In this document: positions 1 to 5,400 of the stretch, piece after piece
How the letters are laid out: every line of letters begins with the position of its first letter
Numbering within the stretch: the first letter of the stretch is position 1
Assembly: GCA_934572365.1 (NCBI GenBank)
Contig: CAKTKX010000057.1
Span: 1-7,973, forward strand
Direction of reading: 5' to 3'
Length of the DNA stretch: 7,973 bases
Source of the DNA: an uncultured Oscillospiraceae bacterium
GTDB lineage: Bacteria > Bacillota > Clostridia > Oscillospirales > Oscillospiraceae
Made by a program: the position numbers and the translations under genes
Notes under the pieces: model-generated
Database searches by the model: none
Told to the model about the DNA's origin: nothing
The model's input: only the letters and a program-made list of their open reading frames with translations

Positions 1-845
1 TTGAACTTCCCCTGATAGACCAGATAGCCGCCGTAGCCCAGAATCACGCAGATGACGCTCTCCACGAAGGTGGTCACGAGAATCCGCATCAGCACGGAGG
101 TCTTGGTGAAGGCGATGTTGGAGTCCTCGCTGTCCCGGTTCAGCTTTTCAAAGGCCATCAGCTCCTTGGCCTCCTTCACAAAGGCCTTGATGACGGCGAT
201 GCCGGAAAAGCTCTCCTGGGCAAAGTCGGACAGGTCGGAGAAGCACTTCTGCCGGTAGTCCCACTTTTTGGTCATGTTCCTGCCCACCACTGCGGCGCTG
301 GCGAACAGCAGACCCATGGGGATCAGGGACAGGACGGTGAGCAGGTGATCCATGCGCCACATCTTGGTGATGGCCAGAGAACACAGAATGATGGGGTCAA
401 AGAACTGCATGAAGCCCCAGCCGTAGCACTCCTGAACGGTGTCCAGGTCATTGGTGAACAGGCTCATGAGATTGCCTACCTTGTTCACCTGGTAGTACTC
501 CCGGCTCAGATCCTCCGCGTGGCGGAACATCTTATCTCGCAGATCCGTCTCCACTCTGGTCGCCGCGCCGAAGATCGTTACCCGCCACAGGAACCGACCG
601 AAGACGATGGCAAGGATGATGCCGACCATGGGCATGCAGATCCTGTCCAGCAGGAACGCCATATCAAAGGGCACCTGTACGCCGTTTTCCACAATATATC
701 CCTGGTTCAACCCGTTGATGACCAGCTGATAAAGTTCAGGCACCTTCAGCTGCAAATAGTCCACGGTAAACAGAGCCAGCAGCCCCGTCAGCAGAGCCAG
801 CGCGTACTTGCGGTAATAGACGTTGATATGCTTGCCGAAAATCAA
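1..845 (-). CDS. ABC exporter half-transporter, N-terminal membrane domain (partial)
   Basis: The first 281 residues of a type I ABC exporter (membrane domain fused to an ATPase) are present; the ATPase half lies beyond the left edge. Hydrophobic segments fall near residues 15-40, 65-92, 146-163, 165-187 and 251-275. The family pattern GNLMSLFTNDLDTVQE (124-139) marks the intracellular coupling region, and ESFSGIAVIKAF (211-222) is the usual helix before TM5. Overall it resembles the YheI/BmrC and MdlA halves of heterodimeric multidrug exporters, so a partner half would be expected next on the minus strand, outside the window. The start chosen is TTG (843-845), placed 6 nt after an AAGGAGGG ribosome binding site. 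An in-frame GTG at 900-902 would add 19 residues but has a much weaker site. The family is secure; the substrate cannot be told from this part. Confidence 0.88.
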   Translation of the reverse strand, partial: MIFGKHINVYYRKYALALLTGLLALFTVDYLQLKVPELYQLVINGLNQGYIVENGVQVPFDMAFLLDRICMPMVGIILAIVFGRFLWRVTIFGAATRVETDLRDKMFRHAEDLSREYYQVNKVGNLMSLFTNDLDTVQECYGWGFMQFFDPIILCSLAITKMWRMDHLLTVLSLIPMGLLFASAAVVGRNMTKKWDYRQKCFSDLSDFAQESFSGIAVIKAFVKEAKELMAFEKLNRDSEDSNIAFTKTSVLMRILVTTFVESVICVILGYGGYLVYQGKF

Positions 846-854
846 GAAAATCCC

Positions 855-875
855 TCCTTTTCTCCTATAAAAGGA
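855..875 (-). promoter_or_regulatory. Leader hairpin overlapping the exporter ribosome binding site
   Basis: In the minus-strand transcript TCCTTTT (869-875) can pair perfectly with AAAAGGA (855-861) across a 7 nt loop. The 3' arm covers the first bases of the AAAAGGAGGG ribosome binding site of the exporter. The pairing is seen in the sequence. A role in masking the site is inference, because a 7 bp stem rich in A-U pairs is only moderately stable. Confidence 0.35.
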
Positions 876-962
876 AATCCCAGTGAAACCGGTCGATCTC
901 ACCGCAGTTTCCCTTGCCGCCTCCCTTCCACAAATTCCAGAAACGGCGGACAAATTCTTGTT

Positions 963-991
963 ATTATAGCACAAACATTCGTTTCGCGCAA
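963..991 (-). promoter_or_regulatory. Promoter of the ABC exporter gene
   Basis: On the minus strand TTGCGC (986-991) is followed after 17 nt by a perfect TATAAT (963-968), the spacing of a housekeeping sigma promoter. Transcription would begin near 956, giving a leader of about 110 nt before the TTG start. The leader has at least one stem near its middle (GAAAC and CGGT pairing with ACCG and GTTTC) and another at the ribosome binding site. Confidence 0.7.
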
Positions 992-1094
992 GGAAAAAGC
1001 GGAAAAAGTTCTGCGTGACATTCGGATTTGAATTCCGGTTTTTTAATAACACCGTTCCGGATATGTGTTTTCTCTAATCTCTCAAAGAAGGCAA

Positions 1095-1139
1095 ATAATC
1101 CGAACCCATCTCCCACTGGGAAGACCTGGTTCGGATTAT
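1095..1139 (-). terminator. Inverted repeat, possible original tRNA-Leu terminator
   Basis: Positions 1095-1106 pair with 1128-1139 as a perfect 12 bp stem (ATAATCCGAACC with GGTTCGGATTAT). The 21 nt between them contain a smaller TCCC/GGGA hairpin. Read on the minus strand the stem is followed by TTGCCTTCTTT, which is T-rich but not a clean T run. It lies just past the duplicated tRNA 3' end, as a tRNA terminator would. The termination role is inferred from position and shape. Confidence 0.45.
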
Positions 1140-1146
1140 ATTGGTT

Positions 1147-1168
1147 TGGTGCCGCTGACTGGGCTCGA
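1147..1168 (-). repeat. Second copy of the tRNA-Leu 3' end (22 nt, one mismatch)
   Basis: These 22 bases match the last 22 bases of the tRNA-Leu gene (1297-1318) in the same orientation, including the CCA end, with one difference (T1160 against C1310). The offset is exactly 150 nt. The rest of a tRNA (anticodon and D arms) is missing here, so this is a fragment and not a working gene. Such fragments are left by integration at a tRNA 3' end or by decay of a tandem duplicate. Confidence 0.8.
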
Positions 1169-1262
1169 TTATATTAAGGAGCAAACGCCGTCCAGCCGGC
1201 GTTTGGCAATGATCCACCGGATCATTGCATTCAGATGGGTTCGAGCCCTGACCCAGATATAA
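1169..1262. other. Structured non-coding patch between tRNA 3'-end copies
   Basis: No convincing gene is present. The stretch holds two compact perfect hairpins: CAAACGCCG/CGGCGTTTG with a 6 nt loop near 1182-1205, and CAATGATCC/GGATCATTG with a 3 nt loop near 1207-1227. It also holds a T-arm-like string, GGGTTCGAGCCC, at 1237-1248. Its TCGAGCCC (1241-1248) is the inverse of GGGCTCGA (1161-1168). The 9 nt GATTATATT occurs at both 1134-1142 and 1167-1175. The 65-codon open frame across this area (1065-1262) is built from these repeats and has no ribosome binding site, so it is not called. Confidence 0.6.
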
Positions 1263-1297
1263 TAACAGGGATACCCCAGCGGGGTATCCCTGTTATT
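1261..1297 (-). terminator. Terminator-like hairpin directly behind tRNA-Leu
   Basis: AATAACAGGGATACCCC (1261-1277) and its exact complement (1281-1297) form a 17 bp stem with a 3 nt loop. Position 1297 is also the last base of the encoded CCA, so the hairpin starts at the tRNA 3' end. On the minus strand the stem closes with GTTATT and continues ATATC, a short U-rich tail. It would end the tRNA transcript and mark the processing point. Confidence 0.75.
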
Positions 1298-1384
1298 GGT
1301 GCCGCTGACCGGGCTCGAACCGGTACTCTGGAAACCAGAACGAGATTTTAAGTCTCGGGTGTCTACCTATTCCACCACAGCGGC
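1297..1384 (-). tRNA. tRNA-Leu (anticodon UAA)
   Basis: The minus strand folds as a class II tRNA. The acceptor stem is GCCGCTG/CAGCGGC with discriminator A and an encoded CCA. The anticodon stem CGAGA/TCTCG closes the loop CTTAAAA, which reads UAA. A long variable arm (TCTGG/CCAGA) is followed by a T arm ACCGG-TTCGAGC-CCGGT. The long variable arm with a UAA anticodon identifies leucine, reading UUA codons. Without CCA the gene is 1300-1384. It lies 95 nt past the end of the YfbR-like gene on the same strand and has its own promoter. Confidence 0.96.
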
Positions 1385-1447
1385 ATAATTCCCCCATGAC
1401 GGGGGATATGAAATTACATAACAAATGTCAGTATATCGACACAACGT

Positions 1448-1476
1448 ATGGTAGCATATTTTCCGCCAACCGTCAA
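1448..1476 (-). promoter_or_regulatory. Promoter of tRNA-Leu
   Basis: On the minus strand TTGACG (1471-1476) is followed after 17 nt by TACCAT (1448-1453), preceded by TGC, which makes an extended -10 element. Transcription would start near 1441, giving a leader of about 57 nt. A short CCCCC/GGGGG hairpin (1393-1407) lies in that leader; it could also be a weak stop signal for the operon upstream. The -35 box begins only 3 nt after the YfbR-like stop codon. Confidence 0.6.
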
Positions 1477-1479
1477 GTA

Positions 1480-2055
1480 TTACAGCTGATCAAGATTCAG
1501 CGTGAAGGCTTGCAGGCAGTTGCTGAGGAACCACTCCAGCTCCGGCCGGTTCATGGCTCTCAAGGCGTCCAGGGTCTGCTGCGCCGCGGAGTCGAACTCC
1601 GTGTTGCCCGCCTTCTGCTCTTCCAGACATTTGATGTGGGCGGAGAGCTTGTCCGCAGCCTTGACGAAGGGTTCCAGCTCCGCGTCGTCCTCAAGAACAT
1701 AGTGGGTGTAGCTGGAACGCAGTTCGGCCGGGAGCATGTCCAGCAGACGGTTGCCTGCAATGCGCTCCACCTCTTTGTAGGCGGTTTTGATGTCCGGGTT
1801 GTAGTATTTGATGGGCGTGGGCAGGTCGCCGGTGAGAATCTCTGAAGCATCGTGGTACAGCGCCGCCACGGCGCAGCGGTCAGGGTCGGGGGCGGGGAGG
1901 TTCAGGATGTCCCGGCGGATCAGCGCCAGGGCGTGCGCCAGCACCGCAGTCATGTGACTGTGTTCGGAAATGTTTTCGGAAAAGGTGTTGCGCATCAGAC
2001 CCCAGCGGGTTATGTAGCGCATACGGCCCATCAGGGCGTAAAACTCATTTGCCAT
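1480..2055 (-). CDS. yfbR: YfbR-type HD-domain 5'-deoxynucleotidase
   Basis: This 191-residue protein belongs to the HD-domain nucleotidase family of E. coli YfbR, which removes the 5' phosphate from deoxyribonucleoside monophosphates in the cytoplasm. It is nearly full length against the 199-residue E. coli protein. Visible matches include the substrate-binding R17-W18, metal ligands H32 (in SEHS), H68-D69 (in YHDAS) and D135, and the TGDLPTPIKYYN block (75-86) with D77. KCLEE (142-146) is also conserved. The start ATG (2053-2055) lies inside the end of the HAD gene (11 nt overlap) behind a GAGGAGAT site, so the two are probably translationally coupled. It is the last gene of the operon. The exact nucleotide preference cannot be read from the sequence. 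Confidence 0.93.
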   Translation of the reverse strand: MANEFYALMGRMRYITRWGLMRNTFSENISEHSHMTAVLAHALALIRRDILNLPAPDPDRCAVAALYHDASEILTGDLPTPIKYYNPDIKTAYKEVERIAGNRLLDMLPAELRSSYTHYVLEDDAELEPFVKAADKLSAHIKCLEEQKAGNTEFDSAAQQTLDALRAMNRPELEWFLSNCLQAFTLNLDQL

Positions 2056-2686
2056 GGATGATCTCCTCTATGTCCGCGACCAATTGGGCGGGGGATTCGC
2101 AGAAATGCTTTGCGCCCACTGCCTCCATGCAAGCTCTGTCCCGGAAGCCCCAGAGGACGCTGAGGCAGGGGACACCGGCGTTGTTCGCCGTCAGGACGTC
2201 CACGTCGCTGTCGCCGACGTAGATGCAGGTCTCGGCACCGATGGATGCCATGGCCTTGTATACCATGTCCGCGGCGGGCTTGCGGGGACAGTCGGGGCTT
2301 TCCCCCCGGGCATAAATGCCGGGGAAAATGCCGGCGCAGAGGGTTTTCACCGCCGCGTCCGGCTTGTTGGAAACAATGGCGAGGGGGTAGCGTTCCCCAA
2401 GGGCGGACAGCGCTTCCGGAATGCCCTCGTAGGGCTTGGTCTTGACCTGGCAGTGGGCGCTGTAGTAGGACTGGAACGCCGTCAGCACCGGGGCGGGGTC
2501 TGCGCCCTCCGGGAGGGCCTGAGCGATGAGCCGGGCAGCGCCGTTCCCGACAAACTGACGGACTTCCTCCACCGTGCGCGGAGGATAGCCAAAGGACGCA
2601 AGAACGTGGTTGACGCTGTCGGCAAGGTCTGCAAGCGTGTCCAGAAGGGTGCCGTCCAAATCGAATAAAATACCTGTTTTCATCAT
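2045..2686 (-). CDS. HAD-family phosphatase, phosphoglycolate phosphatase (Gph)-like
   Basis: A cytoplasmic haloacid dehalogenase-type hydrolase of 213 residues, the usual size for Gph and PpaX relatives. All four catalytic motifs are present: DLDGTLLDT with nucleophile D9 and acid D11, SNK with S106, K136 in RKPAAD, and GDSDVD with metal-binding D159 and D163. The segment from about 16 to 85 is the alpha-helical cap of the C1 type. Substrate is uncertain: phosphoglycolate, pyrophosphate or a nucleotide monophosphate are all possible. The position between a replication loader and a nucleotidase makes a house-cleaning role plausible. ATG at 2684-2686 overlaps the stop of the loader gene by 4 nt; the next codon, also ATG (2681-2683), has better spacing from AGAGGA and may be the true start. 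Confidence 0.9.
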   Translation of the reverse strand: MMKTGILFDLDGTLLDTLADLADSVNHVLASFGYPPRTVEEVRQFVGNGAARLIAQALPEGADPAPVLTAFQSYYSAHCQVKTKPYEGIPEALSALGERYPLAIVSNKPDAAVKTLCAGIFPGIYARGESPDCPRKPAADMVYKAMASIGAETCIYVGDSDVDVLTANNAGVPCLSVLWGFRDRACMEAVGAKHFCESPAQLVADIEEIIHGK

Positions 2687-3666
2687 AATCCTCTGTTTTT
2701 CAGTACCCGGATGTCGTTTCCCACGAAGGTCAGCCGCTGGAAATCGCCGTGGAGCCGGGACGCGATCTGGGGAGAGTAGCGGCGGCTCAGCTCGTCCACA
2801 TTCAGGTTGGTGGAGATGACCATGGGCTTGACGGCCATCATTCTGTCGTTGAGCAGGCTGTACAGCGCGGCCGTGACGAATTGCCCGGGCATCTCCGTTC
2901 CGAGATCGTCCAGAATCAGAAGATCGCAGTTCGTCAGCCTGGCCGCTTCCCGGCGGGTGTCTTCGCTGGGGGCAAATTTGGCTTGCTCCAGCTTGGAGAA
3001 CAGGTGGTTGGAGGTTTCATAGACCACGCTGTAGCCCCGGTCGGTTACCGTTCGGGCGATGCACGCCGACAGGAAGGTCTTTCCAAGCCCCGTTCCGCCG
3101 ATAAATAGGAGATTTCCCGCATTGGGCGTGAAGGTCGCGGCATACCGGCGGCAAATGTTCAGCGTCCGCTCCATAATGGTGCGGGGGCTGGCGCCGTATT
3201 TGGGGTCAACGGCGTCGGGATAATAGTCCAGGCGGAATTGGCTGAAGGTTTCCCGGCTGCTGGACAGCACGGAAATTTCCTTTTTCTGCTCCTGACGGCA
3301 CAGCTCGCTTAAGCATTCGCACATGGTGGTACCCACATAGCCGCTGCCGCCGCATTTGTCACAGATGGGGCTTTCGTCCAAGAAGCCCTCCTCAAAGTTC
3401 GCCGCGGCCAGCGCCGCCCGTTCCTGTTGTAAGCTGAGGTTTTCCCGCCGCGCCTGTTCCAGAAGCGCCTGACCGTCGGAACCCTGCAAAAAGGCCGCCT
3501 GGGCGGCCTGTGCCATGGTGCGGCGCAGAAGCATGTCGATCTCCCGGATGCGGGGGACTTTGGCGTAGGCTTCTGCCAAGTGCTGTCTGTTTTCCGACTC
3601 CCGGTCTTCCTTCGCCTGGGCAAGACGCGCCCGGGCGCGCTGAACCACTTCCGCACTGTATCCCAC
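2683..3666 (-). CDS. DnaC/DnaI-type helicase loader, AAA+ ATPase
   Basis: A 327-residue AAA+ protein of the family that loads the replicative helicase onto DNA (DnaI of Bacillus, DnaC of E. coli). Residues 5-90 are charged and helical, probably coiled coil. A zinc-binding cluster follows: C102, C105, C116, C118 and possibly C123, as in DnaI. The ATPase shows Walker A GGTGLGKT (190-197), Walker B LLILDD (249-254), sensor 1 STN (285-287) and an SRL arginine-finger segment (303-305). The start is GTG (3664-3666), 7 nt behind AGGAGGG and 3 nt after the stop of the DnaD-domain gene; no ATG fits as well. Its DnaD-domain neighbour supports a replication-initiation role. Phage and transposon ATPases of the same family are an alternative, but the housekeeping context argues against them. 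Confidence 0.92.
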   Translation of the reverse strand: MGYSAEVVQRARARLAQAKEDRESENRQHLAEAYAKVPRIREIDMLLRRTMAQAAQAAFLQGSDGQALLEQARRENLSLQQERAALAAANFEEGFLDESPICDKCGGSGYVGTTMCECLSELCRQEQKKEISVLSSSRETFSQFRLDYYPDAVDPKYGASPRTIMERTLNICRRYAATFTPNAGNLLFIGGTGLGKTFLSACIARTVTDRGYSVVYETSNHLFSKLEQAKFAPSEDTRREAARLTNCDLLILDDLGTEMPGQFVTAALYSLLNDRMMAVKPMVISTNLNVDELSRRYSPQIASRLHGDFQRLTFVGNDIRVLKNRGL

Positions 3667-3669
3667 GAA

Positions 3670-4551
3670 TTATCCCTCCTGCAATACTTTCTGAATGGCT
3701 TCCAGCTCCGCTTCGCCCAGCTGGCCGGAGGCGCCCTTCGGAACATTCGTCTTCCGGTCGCCGGTGCGGACGTCCTCGGCACTGTGGAAGCCCTGCTGCT
3801 GCCAGCGCTGCAAAATCTTGTTCATGTACGCCCAGTTTAAGCCGCCGGTGTTCAGGCAGGTGCGCTCATAGGCCATGGAGATCAGCTCGTCGTCCATGCC
3901 CATGTCCAGCCAGCTTTGGGCATAGCGCTCCTCGGCGGCGGTGAGACTGCGCCCCCGGATCTGGATCAGGTTCATCAGCCGGGACAGCCGGGAATTGCGC
4001 ACGTTCTGTGCCTGGATAAAGGCGGCGGCTTCCTCCACGGTGTCGATGCCCCGTTCCGCCCAGTTGTAGGCTTCCTTCTCGATGGTGCGCAGAGACGGAT
4101 TGCGCAGACTCCCTCTTTGACGGGCGCGTTCCTTGCAGTAGCACACCAGAAGGGAGATCACGTCCGCGGTCAGCCCCAGGTAGCGCACAAAGCCCAGAAG
4201 AATTTTCAGCTCTTCCGTGTTCAGGCTCCGCCCCAGCAGACGCTGCACCTCGCCGTAAAGGCTGCGGAAGGAGTCGTCGGAATCCATGGCGTCCAGCACG
4301 TCCTTTTCGCAGTAGCTGGGACGTTCGCCGGGGGCAATGTGGCTGGGACGGTCCTCCGGCCACAGACCCAGCTGCCGCAGGGTTGCGGCGGCGCAGCCGT
4401 AGCGCGGGGCGCTGAAATGCAGGTCGGCTTCCGCACCCTCGGGGCGGTTGCCGCCGTTTATGTACAGGTACAGCAGTGCCGCGTCCGGATTGGCGGCGGA
4501 GAGCAGCCTGCGAATGTCGCTCTGGGAAATTTTGACAGGTTCGGTTATCAT
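3670..4551 (-). CDS. DnaD-domain replication initiation protein
   Basis: A 293-residue protein with an N-terminal region (about 1-95) that fits a winged-helix fold and two DnaD-type helical domains at about 92-180 and 187-262. The second repeats the pattern of the first and ends in the family signature NWAYMNKILQRW (239-250), with YxxxI-type aromatic and aliphatic positions. DnaD and DnaB of Bacillus help DnaA and DnaI load the helicase at origins and restart sites. A two-copy DnaD architecture followed directly by the loader is common in Clostridia. The start ATG (4549-4551) lies 7 nt behind GAGG, and this is the first gene of the operon. The C-terminal 30 residues are polar and poorly conserved in type. 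I cannot tell whether it replaces DnaB, DnaD or both. Confidence 0.9.
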   Translation of the reverse strand: MITEPVKISQSDIRRLLSAANPDAALLYLYINGGNRPEGAEADLHFSAPRYGCAAATLRQLGLWPEDRPSHIAPGERPSYCEKDVLDAMDSDDSFRSLYGEVQRLLGRSLNTEELKILLGFVRYLGLTADVISLLVCYCKERARQRGSLRNPSLRTIEKEAYNWAERGIDTVEEAAAFIQAQNVRNSRLSRLMNLIQIRGRSLTAAEERYAQSWLDMGMDDELISMAYERTCLNTGGLNWAYMNKILQRWQQQGFHSAEDVRTGDRKTNVPKGASGQLGEAELEAIQKVLQEG

Positions 4552-4584
4552 TTCGGTGCCTCGCAGAAAACGTCATTTTCCGTC

Positions 4585-4613
4585 ATTATACCACAGCTTC
4601 CCAACGGGGACAA
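4585..4613 (-). promoter_or_regulatory. Promoter of the four-gene replication/nucleotidase operon
   Basis: On the minus strand TTGTCC (4608-4613) is followed after 17 nt by a perfect TATAAT (4585-4590) preceded by TGG, an extended -10. Transcription would begin near 4578, about 27 nt before the DnaD-domain start codon. No other promoter is evident inside the operon. Confidence 0.7.
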
Positions 4614-4701
4614 CGGCGGGGCGGCAGAGAATTTCGCAGAAAAACGAAGATTTTTTTTGGCAGGACACAGGATGTTGTGGGCAGGGAGAAAAGCAAGTAC
4701 A

Positions 4702-4750
4702 AAAACCGGAGCCGACGCGCACGCGGCATGTGCATCGGTACTCCGGTTTT
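4702..4750. terminator. Orphan bidirectional terminator-like hairpin
   Basis: AAAACCGGAG (4702-4711) pairs perfectly with CTCCGGTTTT (4741-4750). The stem continues inward with CCGA/TCGG and GCAC/GTGC, separated by small bulges. Both strands carry T-rich tails: CGTTTATT on plus, and TTTTTGTACTT on minus. No gene lies upstream in either direction within the region, so what it would terminate is unknown. Confidence 0.6.
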
Positions 4751-4854
4751 CGTTTATTCGCAAAAATTCTGTGGCAGAATGTACGCAGGTGAGCCGTTCC
4801 CTTCTCCCTGCGCAGGAATCGCTGAACGCAAATCTTTTTTGCCCGCTCGCTTCC

Positions 4855-4876
4855 GATTAAAATAAGTATTTTAATC
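4855..4876. repeat. AT-rich perfect palindrome, operator-like
   Basis: GATTAAAAT (4855-4863) and ATTTTAATC (4868-4876) are exact inverted repeats around a 4 nt spacer. This is the shape of a dimeric regulator site, or of a small AT-rich cruciform. It is about 220 nt before the BofA-family start. No regulator is identified. Confidence 0.4.
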
Positions 4877-5098
4877 AGAAAATGGTATCAAAGAGAAAAT
4901 ACATTCTGTCTGATGCCGCGAGAAAGCAGAAGAAGCTTGTTTTCAGAGTTCCTCATTCGCGTCATACCGCTGCGCGTTCGGCGACACACTTGACAGAAAA
5001 GGAAATGGGCGAAAGCAACCGTCGTCACGATTGGTTCCCGTTTCTTTGCTGTCCGCAGGTAGCTTAACCGGAAGAAGCCTGATTATTCGGAGGTGCCT

Positions 5099-5356
5099 AT
5101 GGAAAAATTTGTAACGTTGCTCATTCCCGCCCTTGTCGCGCTGGTGCTGGTGCGGCTGCTGCTGATGCCCATGAAGCTGATCTTCAAGGTCGGCGTACAC
5201 TCCGGGTGCGGTTTTCTGTGCCTGTGGCTGCTGAATTCCGTCGCGGATTTCACGGGGGCATATTTCCCCATCAACGCCGTGACGGTGCTGGTGGCCGGAT
5301 TCCTCGGGCTGCCGGGGATCGGCGTCATGGCGCTGCTGGAAGTTTTGTCTATGTGA
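5099..5356 (+). CDS. bofA: BofA-family pro-sigma-K processing inhibitor-like membrane protein
   Basis: An 85-residue integral membrane protein matching BofA in size (87 residues in B. subtilis) and in its C-terminal signature: PINAVTVLVAGFLGLPGIG at residues 57-75 corresponds to the PIN...GILGIPGI block of BofA. Two hydrophobic stretches span about 5-24 and 32-50, and the C-terminal part is a further hydrophobic segment. In Bacillus BofA holds the SpoIVFB protease inactive in the outer forespore membrane until sigma-K is needed. The start chosen is ATG (5099-5101), 5 nt behind CGGAGG (5088-5093); a GTG two codons earlier overlaps that site and is rejected. The gene stands alone here, not beside recR or dnaX as in Bacillus. 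Family call is good; a true sporulation role depends on the rest of the genome. Confidence 0.85.
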   Translation: MEKFVTLLIPALVALVLVRLLLMPMKLIFKVGVHSGCGFLCLWLLNSVADFTGAYFPINAVTVLVAGFLGLPGIGVMALLEVLSM

Positions 5357-5366
5357 TTATCACACA

Positions 5367-5397
5367 GTACCGCCCTCCCCATTTGGGAGGGCGGTAT
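5367..5397. terminator. Shared terminator hairpin between convergent genes
   Basis: Positions 5367-5379 and 5385-5397 form a 13 bp stem (core ACCGCCCTCCC/GGGAGGGCGGT) with a 5 nt loop. It lies 10 nt after the BofA-family stop and 3 nt beyond the MscS-family stop, so it can serve both. The tails are only moderately T-rich (GCTTTACTT on plus, CTGTGTG on minus), so it should be stronger for the plus-strand gene. Confidence 0.7.
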
Positions 5398-5400
5398 GCT

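Larger units (their letters stand above)
4552..5098. other. Long intergenic region without a supported gene
   Basis: Between the divergent DnaD-domain and BofA-family genes there are about 550 nt in which no open frame has a credible start, ribosome binding site or family match. Contents are the operon promoter at 4585-4613, a T8 run near 4650, an orphan terminator-like hairpin at 4702-4750, a short ATTCTG/CAGAAT hairpin (4766-4780), an AT-rich palindrome (4855-4876) and an unstructured stretch up to the BofA ribosome binding site. A TTGACA at 4990-4995 has no matching -10 at the normal distance, so the BofA-family gene promoter was not identified. Confidence 0.6.

Noticed and set aside
345..1031. 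228-codon open frame on the plus strand
   Set aside because: It lies opposite the ABC exporter, whose minus-strand frame has clear family motifs, a ribosome binding site and a promoter. The plus frame has no recognisable domain and runs into the exporter promoter.
1065..1262. 65-codon open frame in the repeat patch
   Set aside because: Its codons are made of hairpins and tRNA-like repeats, it has no ribosome binding site, and it ends in the tRNA terminator stem.
1095..1300. CRISPR-like repeat array
   Set aside because: Repeats here are inverted or single direct copies of different lengths with no regular repeat-spacer order, and no cas gene is near.
2054..2668. 204-codon open frame on the plus strand
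   Set aside because: It is a shadow of the HAD phosphatase gene, which has all four catalytic motifs on the minus strand. The plus frame is rich in Gly, Val and His as expected of GC-rich antisense reading.
3916..4860. 314-codon open frame on the plus strand
   Set aside because: Mostly antisense to the DnaD-domain gene, with no ribosome binding site or domain. It runs through the minus-strand promoter and the orphan terminator hairpin.
4990..4995. TTGACA as a -35 box for the BofA-family gene
   Set aside because: At 16-18 nt spacing only sequences such as AAGCAA are found, with no resemblance to a -10. A CATACC near 4963 as a sporulation sigma -10 also lacks a matching upstream element.
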